DNA of 64,000 bases from Polytrichum commune (GCA_950295325.1 OX485809.1:6014001-6078000), one strand, 5' to 3'. Numbered from the stretch's first letter, positions 49,246 through 61,272 are shown. Made by a program: numbers and translations. Notes: generated from the letters alone by a model not told the origin.

Positions 49246-51180
49246 CCTGCTGAGAGTGGCACAAGAGGAAGAACCGAGAGCTGGTAGGCATGGGCACTGG
49301 GAGGTCTTATAACTGCCTATAGCCTGTGCGAGAGCGAGAGAGAGAATGAGGGAAAGAGAGTTGTCCGAGGTTATCACTAAGAGGGAAGCAATGAGGGCAC
49401 CAGAAGGTCCACTTAAGTAACCGAGGTTGTCATGATGATAAAGTAGTTCTGAGTTGAGAGACATTACCTCGAGAGACAAGAAGTTTAGAGGGATTATCGA
49501 AACATGATGAGAATCGGAGTGTCATGATGATGTCGAGTCGATAAATAATCCAATCCACAAAGAACGTGCTTTGACATGATTAGGAATGAGAAAGATATGG
49601 TTTGATGTGAGAGGAATTAGGCTAGCCGTTGTAATAGGTTGTGTTGGAACCTAATGGCTATAGCCTATGTGTTATGTGATTATGGAAGAAGGATGCAGGA
49701 ATTCAAGCATGTCTTGTGTGTTGTGTGGGACAATGAAGAGCATGAGATAAGTGAATTTTTCATTATGAGTAATAAATGATAAATGAGATAAAGTGAAGGA
49801 ACAAATTCTTTGAGCAATACAATTTGAATTATGATTGATAGCATTAAATAATCAATTAACGAAGGAAGAAGATACTAACCCCAATAGGATGAAAATCCAT
49901 TGGAAGACTATCGCCAAGATCCGAAAAGACTATTGCCAAAGCCATTGAGCTTCACAACTGCAATAGGTCAAAAACGTAGAGTGATAGAAAATTACCCCAA
50001 AGATAGGACGGAATCACTCACGACTGAGGAAGCACAAAAGAACCATAAGAGGGGAGGAATGAAGAATTAAAGAAGGAATGGAATAAGAAAGAACCTAAGT
50101 TGTTATTATGAACCTTAATCCAAAGTGACATTAACCCTTATAGACACTATCTCAGTCTTCCTGGAGACATTGTTCCCTGGGTTTTGTTGTTTAGAGAGAA
50201 ACCAAAAACTTACTACAGGACACGAGATTGCAGCTAGGAGGTGATGGGCGAATGGTAGGTTGTGGAAATTTGGTGCTCAAGACCAAAACCGGATAGATGC
50301 CGAACTGCCGGATGACTGAGAGGTTGGAAGTGGCATTGCACTTCGTGAGCACTTGGAATTGTGCAAGGTGCAGCAGGGAGGAGAATCACAGTGTGGTGAT
50401 CAGTGGTCAAAAAAGCAGTGGTAGAGTGCCGCTTCGCTTTGCGCATGATGCATCGGAGGTTGATCCTCTCCTTTGCTAGTTGAGGACCTGCCGCGCTAGG
50501 CAATGTCCGTTCGGAATCTGGGGATTATCAAGAAGTCGAGCTAACCAGAACAGTGCAGAGTCGGATGGGCTCAGTGGGAGCAGGTAAATCTTCCAGCATA
50601 TGAGGTCACCACTTGCGGTGACCCTGTTTCGCGAGGTGCCTATTAACACAACGAACTGGATTTGGACTGAAGAGGCCAATTTGAGTTGCGTTCCTGGTTG
50701 GTTAGTGGAGTGATTCGGGTGCTGCTGAGAGAATTCGACAGTTGGGAGGTACTGTTGCTGGCGGTTGGAAGGAGCTGCCACTGTGGTAGGAGCCGGTGAT
50801 TAACCGGTGGCTGGGGCAGCTGAGCCATTAGGGTAGGGTAGTGAGAATTATTAATTAGCCGACTTTGGTTACGTGAAGTAATCACTACTTAGGGTAGAGT
50901 AGTAAGGTTTGAATTAGAATAGGTTGTTGGAATCACAAACAAGTACTAGTGTAGTGAAGTGTGTTAGGCTTAGAGTAGAGAATGGATGGTGAGAAACGCA
51001 AGGCATACAGTATTGCTCAATACTTTGGACACTTGCTATTTGAATAAAAGTCTTATGCTTGACATTCACATTGTGGGAGCACAGAGTAACGAGTCCAAGG
51101 GCTAAGGGAGGCAAGCGAGTACATGTGAGCCATAGGCTCTCACCCGGACTACGACGCATAAGGGTGGGGGTTTATGGCTG
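47640..51180. other. GC-richer unassigned unit split by a solo LTR
   Basis: Bases 47640-48286 and 50223-51180 flank the solo LTR and have similar, GC-richer composition, which suggests one older unit interrupted by the LTR. TTAGGGTAG-type words recur at both ends (47664, about 50826 and 50889). Open frames on both strands show no gag, protease or reverse-transcriptase motif. Its nature is unknown. Confidence 0.3.
48292..50217. mobile_element. Solo LTR A (1926 bp)
   Basis: Starts TGTAATACCAATTTTCTGGC and ends AAAAACTTACTACA, with the TG..CA ends of LTRs. A perfect 5 bp duplication GGACA flanks it (48287-48291 and 50218-50222). The last 350 bp are about 90% identical by eye to the end of LTR B. 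The plus strand is purine-rich and contains many CTATAGCC/CTATCGCC words. The long minus-strand open frame at 49297-48527 is a composition effect. Confidence 0.85.
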
Positions 51181-51462
51181 ACATATACAAATTTTGGAAT
51201 TATTGTAGGTTGGATGAAATGACCCATACAAATGTGATATCTAAAATAGGGTAGGTGAGAAGTATAGGTAGTAATTTAATTATTTCAATGGAGTAGGGTT
51301 TGCAATATCTAGAGGAATGAAGGACTTATGTGAAGTTCAATGAATACCTTTGGATTGGATGAGTAAATGCCTCAATTGACTAAAAGTCATTGAATTTAGA
51401 GATTGGTAATGGATGAACCTTAGATGTCTTGAAGGTTGAACTATTTGGCTTCGAGGGAAAGT

Positions 51463-51500
51463 ATAAAATATTAGAATAAAGAAATATTCTAATATTTTAT
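51463..51500. repeat. Perfect AT-rich hairpin
   Basis: Sixteen-base arms ATAAAATATTAGAATA and TATTCTAATATTTTAT with a six-base loop (AAGAAA). It could be a terminator-like or miniature foldback structure; no flanking duplication was found. Confidence 0.75.
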
Positions 51501-54500
51501 GATAAGGGCAGCTTATAGGAGGACTTGGGGCACGGCATACTTAGGGCATGGCATACTTACTAGGGTTTGGGGGGGGGGCACAAGGGGATTGCTTCTTGAA
51601 GAACTCGGTGAAGAGTGAAGTCTTTTAGAGAGGGAAAGAGATACATTTCAGAAGGTTCAAGAGGTTCCAACTTCGCAAAGGGTTGCCAAGCAAATAGTAG
51701 CTGGAAGCATTAACTCAATGATAATTTGGTCTTGTGGGCAAGCGTGGGGTGGTCATTAAGAATCCCAAGATAATGTTGGGTTGTTTCAAGATAGTTTTGC
51801 AACCAAGTATCATTCAATTTCATTTGCATGTATTGTTAATGTCTTGTTGTTGTTTTGTTATGAATTATCGTCAATTTATGTCAAAATTCCCATATTTTGA
51901 TAAAAAAATACAAGTTACAAACATTATAGAGTTTGTAAAAAAAAAGTTCATGGTGTAGATTATGTTACACTATAGGGTTTTGAAAAAAATCTCAACATAA
52001 CATGTTATTTATTAAATTGAGGTTAAAGTAAATTTGGATTTATGAGTGAATTATGGAAAATTCCAATAGGTAGATGACACCAATAGCCCACAATTAAATC
52101 AAGAACATGTGTCACCCACTTCCCCACTGGAAACCCCCTACATATGCATTTGGTTGTAGTTTTGGTTATGGATCTCAGTTGGTTTTGTCCCATATGTTGT
52201 CCATCATATAGTATTTATGGACAATAGGTTTGTCCAAATATACTTAGATCACAGTTACTAATAGGATGCCAATTATTCAAAGAAATTAGATAAAAAATTT
52301 AGCCCATCATTAATTAACCCCCGACCACACATGCTTTACAAAACTATATAGCTTGTGATCTCCCCAAGGTCACCATGACCATGGGGCCTCATAGGTATCA
52401 AAACGGGTTTATGGCATCTACGCTCTGCCTTGGGAACTCTGCCCACATTGTTCCATCCTCCACAATGTTACACATTCACCAAGTTACATATCCATGGTCC
52501 AAGGTTACATGACAACCATGCTACCATACCATGATATGCATGTAACATGCAATGCTATAACATGGGTCACCTCCACTCATGTTGAAAAATAGTCCATCAT
52601 GCATGATTGTTTGGGGGCCTATCCCTCTGACTCATCAAACATTTAAGTAATTGTGGGTTAACCAAGGCTAATCCAAATTACCAACAATGCTTAAGGTTGA
52701 GTGTTCCAATATGCATGTCTATATTCTAAATACATTACAATGGTTCCTTGGCACTAGAAAAATAATATTTCTCGGCACATTTGCGGTTATTATCAAACCA
52801 TCATGAAGCCATCATTGCATTCTCCTTTGTGTCTTTTGGAGGACTATGTTGCATGTTGCAGTGGCAGAGCATTTGCTATTTTGTGCGGGTACACTCTTTG
52901 ATACTCGCAACACCACAATGTTATCATCATTAGTGTTTTAGGTTTTCACACATCAATTGCCATGTTTTGAGTTGCATGACAACATTCTTATGGAATTTGA
53001 AGTAGCATGAGTGTCAAAACATGGGAAGTATTGCCGGCGGGCTATAATTTCTTCATCATACTCTCATGCTCAACCTTGTATTTTAATATGTGTCATCTCC
53101 TTGGCGTTCCAAGCCTATGAAACATGGTTGTGTTGTTGAAGTAATTTGTAATGGCAAACAACAATCATGCACCTACAATAGAATCAACTAATTAAATTTT
53201 TTTTTTTGATTGTCCAATACAAAATCTCTTCCCAATAATCACCGCATCATTATAACAATAATCAATCCTATTGGGCTCCTCAACAAACCATATGTGTGGA
53301 CATCAAAGAAGCAAAAGATTTTCTTAGGATCTTTCCATGTGAGACATTGCCACGATTGGGATATAACCAACACACCTCCTCCCATTGAATTTAACTAAAG
53401 CCAAATGTTGTTCTTAAAGCCAAAGATAAAACATTTAGACTCTATTTGGTCTTACCTGCATATGATGGAAGGTGTTTCAAAACAAAGATGGCTTAACCAC
53501 ATTTTTTACATGACCTACAAGTAATAGAGAACAAGGTGCAATTGCACCCTACTAGTGCATTTGACCTCTGTGATTTGCTATGAGATTTCCATATGCGTCA
53601 CTATGGAGGGAAACATAAGGATTGTGTTGTCATGTTGTGTTTCATACCAACAAAGCGGATTTCACTTTTGGTGTCAAGCGAGGAGAAGATTAATGGCACA
53701 AAGTGTCATTTTGTGCCGACCAAGTCCTTGACAACACCAACATACCCATTTTTTGTCCGCGGAAGGACAACACATTCTATGTTCATTGTTGATCAATAAG
53801 TAACATTGCATGCCACTCAAACGTTGAACTTCCTTAGTGTTTTGGACTCATCTGCCAGTGGATGGAGTTACGGATATTCTAACTAGGCAAAAAGGTGGGG
53901 CATAACCTTGCTTCTTGTGCTTCAATGCAAGTTCAAACTAAAAAGTCATGAAGTTGGTTTTTTTTGTGTCCATAGCGTCGTGTTGACCCATCCAATGTCC
54001 CTGAACCTCCTATGGGCGAAAGGTGAGCAATCAATGTTCTACCTAGTTGAACGTTAAGTGCCTATTCCAATGTTGGGAGCACTACTAGACTACGCCACAC
54101 TAGATTTTCACATGAGCTCCACATGAAGTGGAAAAGGACACCAAAGTGAAATTGGAATGTGTAAATTTTCACAAATGACCATGTGAAAATGAACCTTCCT
54201 TTGGAAAGTTGCTCAAGACCACTTCTTTGGCACTATCCAATCAAATTGGACCCCTAACACAACATGGTTGTGGTCATTTACACTTGGGTCTAATATGGCC
54301 TAGGTATGAAATTGACCATGTATCTCCCATACACCAAGACACCACCCATGTCAATGTAAAGTTAAATGATCTTATGTTTTTTTTTTTGGAGGACTATAGG
54401 GCCCAAAGTTTAGGCTCCCTTTGCCACATTCATTGCATAGTGGAAAAATCATTGACCCTTTTTTGATTTCACACATTAAAACATCAAATTTATTAGTAGG

Positions 54501-55161
54501 TACTTTGTGACTACTTATTGATGGCAAAAATGCACCAAAACGCACAAAGAGTACCCACTAAATTCAAACTTCAACATTGACGATACCAATGAAAAAAATC
54601 CTCTCTCAAGGAATTATGTTACTATTGCATGGATAGCTCTGACAACATTGATGGGAATGTGATTAAAACTAGTACCCATACATTATTCCTCCATAGATGG
54701 CCAAATTAGTGTTGGGCATCTCTTCATTGCACACCCAGTCACTACAAGCATATGAGACTCGGGCAACACTTCCAAAGTAGTAAGTCAATAGAGCTTTCAG
54801 TGACGCAAGCCAATTTTCATTGACACATGACATGTTGTCCAAGTCTCATATGTTTGCAGTGAATGGCATATTACAAAGCAAGTTCCTTTCCTCACCGATA
54901 AGAACATGCAAGGAATGTGACCGGCCAACAACCTACCATAATGGGCACCCAATGGGCATTGGAGTAAATTGGAGATTAACGTAACCTACGGCCGCCCTAT
55001 TCAACTTTATAGCGTCCCTTCGTCTCCCTACCTATTGCTTTGCTCTTTATGTTTGATAGGGTTGTTTGTCTTGCCCATCCACACAATCACCATAAGCCTG
55101 AGTCATGAACAATTATCTTATGTCACTAGAAGATTGTCTTGTATCACTAGAAAATCAATTA
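51501..55161. other. Long AT-rich stretch without a gene
   Basis: Several short open frames, none recognised. I found no element ends, array or RNA gene. A G9 run lies near 51570. Confidence 0.4.
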
Positions 55162-55971
55162 CCCGGGGAGGGCACTCATACATGTATTTAATAACCCATC
55201 TGCGACGGAAGGGTATTTATCATGGGGCTATTTATCTAAGAAATTGGAATTCTTTACACCCTATTAGTACAGATAAATCTAAATTTTGTCATTTTAGATG
55301 ACCCTATTTGTATTTATAAAGTCGCAACTCAACTAGTTTCTAGTACCCTATGTTCCTTATAATTTTTATATTTGACCCCATGAATGACAACGCATAGGAC
55401 TCTTGTGCAGAGTATCTCTCGTCTGGTACAATATCGTGAGAAACTTCGGCGTCGGTTGCCCACAGAGAAACAATCAAATGATTCTACTACTAGAACTCCG
55501 AAAACCACAAGCATACCACTAGAACTCAGAAAACCGCACACAACCACAAAATGCACATCAAGAACTTCAACACCAAATCCTGCCTCACAAACAGCGTTGC
55601 ATTGGTGCAAGCAACCCTAGGCAACGCACAAAGCAAAGAACACCAAAACCCTCGTCATCCAAATTTTTGATTCGGGAATTTGGATTGAAAATGGATAGTT
55701 TTTCATCCATTGACCACCATAAAATGCATTGTATACCTCTGCCTCAACATTTTTTTCTTTACCTACTATTCCCAACCCTATTTTAGATTGAAAGAATTAG
55801 ATAAATTGATGCATTATATGGTACCCTTATTTATTTATACACACAACTTTGTATTTGTAGAGGTGCTTTATTATATCGAAGAATTGTATAAATTTTATCA
55901 CGAATGAATAAAAAGTACCCTACATTCTTTCGCACATGGTTTAATAAATTTTCGCGAGTGCCCTCCCCGGG
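55162..55971. mobile_element. TIR element with perfect 8 bp target duplication (810 bp), hAT-like
   Basis: The perfect 16 bp ends CCCGGGGAGGGCACTC and GAGTGCCCTCCCCGGG are flanked by ATCAATTA on both sides (55154-55161 and 55972-55979). Weaker pairing continues inward for about 60 bp. An 8 bp duplication is typical of hAT elements, though the TIR does not start with the usual CAGGG. A basic, Thr/Pro-rich frame at 55384-55620 is unrecognised. Related ends occur at 59080. Confidence 0.85.
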
Positions 55972-55979
55972 ATCAATTA

Positions 55980-57263
55980 ATCTACCACAGTACTTAGATT
56001 TGCATCTACCTTTCACCAACCCAAGACAATTGCTTAGGACTCATATAATGGTAGTGAATGGAGGGACCTTGACAAATGAATATCGAGGGATCATATCTCC
56101 TCGTCTTGTCATAACCCTTAGGAATATTTTTCATGTAAAACATAGAATAGAGTTTTGGTCCTTTCTCATTCTGGATGTGGAGAACTCGTAGTAGTGCCAT
56201 ATCAACAAATGTATTGGCATACTTCATGCAAGTTGCATGATATGTCAAATGGCAAAAATGCATCAAATGATAAAGGTGGTGTCAAAAGACATGTGAACAA
56301 GATATTTGCAATTATTTGATTCACAGTATATCTTAGTTCGAACACCAAAAAAACAACCTATGTCAAGTGGTTTACCAAACTTCACACCAATGACAATGTT
56401 GATGCCACATGACATATATACATGATTCTTTCCTTTGATTGACTTCACAATACACTAGCTTGTTTTCACCCATCAAAATGTTTTTTGTGACACACATTGA
56501 TACACAGCCTTTATTTGTAGTCGAACTTGAAGATGATTCTATAAAACTACTTCAAATTCATATTAATTTTAGAATATATATCCTTAGAATTAGGTCTCGT
56601 TTACACTATTGACCAATTACCATGACCACCGCTTTTTGAAACCTTTCATTGGTTGAGAAATGAGTGGCGTTCCCACTAAATTTTACACAAGGTTGCCTAA
56701 AATGAAAGTGATCATGTGTGAACATGTCAAAAAGTGGCATCGAATCTCACATGTTTAGAAATGAATAATGTTTGGTGGTCACCTAGATTTTGTAGCGAGA
56801 CATTGCAAATAGGTTGTCCCAATGGAAAATAATGGTGGCCATATTAGAGGAAATCCATATTTTTTTGTATAATCTATTTAAAGAGATGTGTCTATTTTCA
56901 ACTTGGGTTTTTTTTATTGTTTGTATATTTAATGTTTTGTATTTCCATTTTCATTAGAAACACTATGTTATGGTCTAAGTCCACTTTACACTATGACACG
57001 TGACCCAATCTCTTGAAATGTGACATGGATTTCTCTTGGTCATGGTCTTTGAACCACCACCATGACCACGATAAATTCTAATTCAGCTTTTTTTCAAGAT
57101 ACTTGGTCACGTGTATAAAACAACCCTTCATAAGGCCCACCCTACTCTATTTGATAAAAATGTTGTAGTAATACGTGTGAGATTTCCATTGTTAATTTTT
57201 TTGGAACTATCAATCATTTGTTACTTGCAAACTTGCAAGCTCAAATGGATGTGCTTTTAAATT
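55980..57263. other. Stretch with truncated Harbinger-type ends, no gene
   Basis: GTCTCGTTTACACTATTGACC near 56595 and CCACTTTACACTATGACACG near 56974 resemble left ends of the GGTTTACACTATGG family. No matching right end was found nearby, so these may be broken copies. No coding region is supported. Confidence 0.35.
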
Positions 57264-57723
57264 AAGGTAGAAAAAAAGCGTAACGGTAAACGGCCACTAC
57301 TAATGCACTAGACTAGGAGTAGAATGATTCTTGTGTGACCCCAAATGACTAATTGCAGAAGTGGTGGCCCAAAAAGGATGTAGTGATAAACCAAATGTGG
57401 TGATTGGTTGGATAGGTCATGTTTTACACCACTCGAAATCACTTCTAGGTGCCATCAAGTTAACCATTTTGTGTGCATTCATACGCAGAGATAGGATATT
57501 TGATGCTCGAATTAAGAAACTCTGCTGTGCAAGTAGGGGCTTGACTTACTTGCCTCTTTGAAGAAAAAAAAACTAATTATCTACATGGAATAAAATTACA
57601 AAACAACTTGTATTCGTCATCCTTTCCCCTACTCCATTGCTGAAAAGTATTGCACTGATTTCAAGCTACTCTTTCTGGTCGACTTCGCTAATTTTTGGTC
57701 ACCCTTTTTCGTACTTCTACCTT
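57264..57723 (+). mobile_element. MITE-C copy 1 (460 bp)
   Basis: AAGGTAGAAAAAAAGCG at the left and CGTACTTCTACCTT at the right form short inverted ends. It aligns along its whole length with 60007-60450: GCACTAGACTAGGAGTAGAA, TTTTGTGTGCATTCATA, ACTAATTATCTACATG and GCCACTCTTTCTG-type words in order. Confidence 0.7.
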
Positions 57724-57758
57724 AAAAATTGAAAGCGTTGAAAGAGCAGTTTAGTTAG

Positions 57759-57780
57759 TATATATATATATATATATATA
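57759..57780. repeat. TA microsatellite
   Basis: About eleven perfect TA units between MITE-C copy 1 and the second Harbinger MITE. Confidence 0.9.
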
Positions 57781-57880
57781 GCCTTCAAGTTTCACCAGCT
57801 TCCTAGATTGACCGCCCTTTGCAATGAGTTAGTCGTATTAATGAGCCACACTGTAAAGACAAAATTGTACTCACGAATAA

Positions 57881-58233
57881 GGGCCGGTTCACACTATGGC
57901 CAAACTTCGAGAGGAGAAGCGTTTGGACCAATGAAAATGCAGAAATGTCTAAAGTCCGTCCTCTCAGCCTTCACACTAAAGGCCAAAGTCCAAAGGACGT
58001 CGCCTCCAAAAGAGACTAGGTGGCAGCACTTTTAGGAAGTTATGGCGCCAAGAGTTCGGCCTCTCGACGGAAGTTTGGGTCGAGCAAAATGCTCGACCCA
58101 AACTTCCGTCGAGAGGCCGAATTTTTTTTTCATTAAAATATTCAAAATCTGAATATAGCTTCTCCTCTCGACATAGTTTGGTCCTAAAAAGTGACGCTTC
58201 TCCTCTCGACTTGGGCATAGTGTGAACCGGCCC
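57881..58233. mobile_element. Tourist-like Harbinger MITE, copy 2 (353 bp), with perfect central hairpin
   Basis: Same ends as the copy at 31652 (GGGCCGGTTCACACTATGG and its complement) and TAA on both sides (57878-57880 and 58234-58236). About 90% identical to copy 1 by eye. Its centre is a perfect hairpin: 58055-58086 pairs with 58090-58121 around an AAA loop, where copy 1 has several mismatches. Confidence 0.93.
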
Positions 58234-58284
58234 TAACTCTCTAAACTGGTGGTGGCATGCCTTTGGTGGATATCTTCATTCAAG

Positions 58285-58530
58285 CTTAGGGGATGTGTAC
58301 ACCAAGGACCATGAAGACGTCCCAAGGCCCTCTAAAATCTGTGATTGGTTGTTGACCTCGTCCCTAGATCACTCCAGTTTACACCAAGGAAAAAAATATC
58401 AAAGTGATCATGGAGTTCGAGGTCCCCAAAAGACATATTTTAAGGTTTACATTATCCACTGACATGATCCAACGGGTTTTGCAGTGGGAGAGGCAAAAGA
58501 GGTGCTTTGATAGAAAAAGGCAGGGGCCCA
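58285..58530. mobile_element. Truncated relative of the 1.1 kb Harbinger-type element
   Basis: GTACACCAAGGACCATGAAG, GATTGGTTGTTGACCTCGTC, TGGAGTTCGAGGTCCCCAAA and ATGATCCAACGGGTTTTGCA match 42003-42200 in order. Its left end reads TTAGGGGATGTGTACACC. No right end could be found, so only the left part is claimed. Confidence 0.6.
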
Positions 58531-59079
58531 TGGCATAGAATTATTTATGTGGGTTGGGTAATAAAAACAACACTATTAGGAAAATGTTATAGCAGTGCCT
58601 CACTTCAAGTGGTAACCCACACTAATAGGATTATTCAATGTACCTCCCACCCTTTACCCTTCAAATGGGTTTCAAAGTTTGGGCATTTTTTTGGAGAGAA
58701 GGATCCCCACTTTTTTACCTTAACATACCATAAAAAATGTAAGAGCACAATTATTGTTGGAGAGGATGGAGTATGGAGGTTAATTTTTTTGATTGATGTG
58801 ACAACTTTTTAAAAAACCAACGTAGTTAAGGCCACGTCGTTCAATATGGATTGGCCACAAATAAGTTTTTATGTTGGATGGATGAGAGGTACGATCATAT
58901 GTGATAATTCCCCTCTCTGTTTTGTCCTCAAATGAGGCCACAAATGAGTGTACCAATTTTTTTCCAATTTTTCACGGAAACATCATATATACTGTGTCCA
59001 AGTCTAGATTTCCAATTTTGCATATACGTTTTTGGTTCAAAGTATGTATTCTATACATTATCTTATTTCAAGGAGTATA
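58531..59079. other. AT-rich stretch with a broken small TIR element end
   Basis: 58861-58917 matches the right end of the 227 bp element at 45896-46122. Other frames are unrecognised. Confidence 0.4.
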
Positions 59080-59487
59080 CACGGGGAGGTCACTTCATTG
59101 TCAAGTTGACACCATGTGCGGACAAAGTTTGCTACCCCTATATTACATGCCATATATAATTTTAAAATTTATGATATTTTTTCTACATATACATAACCAT
59201 TGATAGTATGTTTTGTATACTTTAAAAAAAATTAGTCATCTTTATTTTTTTAGTAATTGTTTTAGTTCAATTTTGTGTCATTCTAGTTAGAAATGGTATG
59301 TTTTATGAAAAAAAACAAATCACTAAATTTAGTTACCACTTTTAACTATGTCATAGGTACTGTGTATATCTACTCATGAAAAAAAATTGATAAAATTTTG
59401 ACCCATTTTGGTGGTGCAACTTACCAAAAGAAGATTTTTTTTAGTCGCACGTGGTGTTCAACTTGACAATGGAGTGATCTACCCGTG
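59080..59487. mobile_element. TIR element with perfect 8 bp target duplication (408 bp), hAT-like
   Basis: The left end CACGGGGAGGTCACTTCATT and the right end (read inward) CACGGGTAGATCACTCCATT pair, then continue through TGTCAAGTTGACACCATGTG / TGTCAAGTTGAACACCACGT. GGAGTATA flanks both sides (59072-59079 and 59488-59495). The first 15 bases resemble the ends of the element at 55162, so the two probably belong to one family. Confidence 0.85.
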
Positions 59488-59815
59488 GGAGTATATTAAA
59501 ACATATTCACATGTGACATTGATTAACAAAATACCAAGTATGTATTTTCCATTTGAAGGACACCTCTTCAACACTTAATGGTGGAAAGAGAAGATGATCA
59601 CACACGAGCACACCTCTCATTCATCCAACATACAAACCCTCGAAATGAAATAACATGAAACTCAAATGTTTCTATATTCGAGGCTTTATCTTGACTCCCA
59701 ATTCAGGGGTTCGTCTAGCTTGAGGTAACAACATGTGCGGTCCACATTTGTAATCAACATGTTCACCCTCCCCCTCGGTAAGTGTTGTGAACATTCACCC
59801 CCAAAACCAATGAAT

Positions 59816-60003
59816 GAGGAGAACCAACTGTTAGTTACAAATGAGCTGGTTGAGTTTGAGAATTAACTAGTTGAAGTTCAAGGCTTTAGGATGATTATCG
59901 ATCAATTAGAGGAATCAATAGACTATACCCCAATTTCAAAGGGGCAATTTGAAAGATGTCAACATGTAACCGGTTGGACTTGGAAACACTAGGATATCAA
60001 CTA
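59816..60003 (-). mobile_element. MITE-B copy, reverse orientation
   Basis: GAGGAGAACCAACTGTTAGT to AACACTAGGATATCAACTAA matches reversed MITE-B, including ATGTAACCGGTTGGACTTGG. It abuts MITE-C copy 2 with almost no gap. Confidence 0.6.
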
Positions 60004-60006
60004 ATT

Positions 60007-60450
60007 AAGGTAGAAAAACTAAAAACAATGAATGATCACTATCGGGGCACTAGACTAGGGGTAGAATGATTCTTGTGTGAAAATGACTAATTATAAAAAT
60101 GATCAAAAAAGGACGCAGTGATAGGTGGGATGCAATGATGAGCCGGAGATGTGATGTTTCACACCACTTGCGATCACTTTTGTGTGCCATTGAGTTAATT
60201 ATTTTGTGTGCATTCATATATAGGATATATTGATGCTCAAATTAGGGAGACTCTACTATACAAATAGGGGGTGGGACTTACTTACCTCTTCGGGATAATG
60301 TAACTAATTATCTACATGAAATAAACATAGGAAAAAACTTATATTCCTTGTCATTTCCTCTACTCCATCTTTGAAAAACATTGCACAAATTTCAAGCCAC
60401 TCTTTCTGACTGAATCAACTTATTTCCACCATTTTCTGTATGTCTACCTT
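60007..60450 (+). mobile_element. MITE-C copy 2 (444 bp)
   Basis: Same ends (AAGGTAGAAAAAC, TGTCTACCTT) and same internal order as 57264-57723, with scattered indels. No coding capacity. Confidence 0.7.
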
Positions 60451-61084
60451 ATGTCTATTGGCACATACCATTCAAATAGAAACGTATCAATCATTGGCAC
60501 ATACCATTACAAAAATAATCCATGGTTCTTACATTGTGTTTTCTCACTATACGATGTACATCAATCTCAATGAAAACATTAAAAATCAATTTCATTCTAC
60601 TTCACTTTTTATAGTCCCATATATATATTTGAGGTAAATATCATGAAGTGTTGTCTCCTTCACACCACAAGTGTGAATACAACTCCCAACCATATGGATG
60701 CTATCTTTAGATTTTTCAACCATTTCCATTCCTAGAGAAATGGTTCTCGAGGTCATTAATCATTTCATCTTAGACCATCTCACGTTCTTTGAAAATCATT
60801 AAAAAGGAAAAAGAAAAAGAAGCCTTGGACATGTAGTGGCTAAACATGTTAACGGCATCAAAGTGTTCGCAGTGTCCCTTATATACAATTCTACCTTACA
60901 ATATGTGGCCCTATAGTGGGCACTTCCAATTTCACATACGATTATGGTTGTTGGATCCATTCAGGACTTGTGTCATCATGTTAGCAACTGCAAATCACAA
61001 ATAATGATAATTCATGTTTTAGAATTGGGGTTTGTAGACAAGCAAAAGTCATAAGTGGTCAAAATGAAGAGTTTCTTCCCCTTA
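60451..61084. other. AT-rich stretch without a gene
   Basis: Only short, unrecognised open frames; no element ends seen. Confidence 0.4.
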
Positions 61085-61272
61085 CATAATCACATAACCC
61101 CTCCCAATTTGTTTTATTATTGAACCTAGAATAGTGTCTATATCTTGAGCACGTAATCCATTCTAATCTTACCACATATTCTTTTGGTGCCCATTCTTAA
61201 ACAAGCCTTGCCATATACCATCCAAACATAGGTGTTCGATTAAGAAATGACCACATACGGTCCATATACCTT
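61085..61272 (-). repeat. MITE-A fragment, reverse orientation
   Basis: CACATAACCCCTCCCAATTT and AACATAGGTGTTCGATTAAG to CCATATACCTT match reversed MITE-A, ending in its left terminal repeat. Strongly diverged. Confidence 0.5.

Noticed and set aside
48527-49297. A 256-codon minus-strand open frame
   Set aside because: It lies inside solo LTR A on the pyrimidine-rich strand; Ser/Leu/Phe-rich composition, including a GA-microsatellite translation, explains the lack of stops. The shorter frame at 61652-62092 in LTR B is the same effect.
54960-55330. A plastid DNA insertion
   Set aside because: Some stretches looked organelle-like at first, but I could not place any plastid gene, and the right half is explained by the TIR element at 55162.
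56590-57010. Complete Harbinger MITEs
   Set aside because: Two left-like ends resemble the family, but no right end or duplication could be found, so only truncated copies are mentioned.
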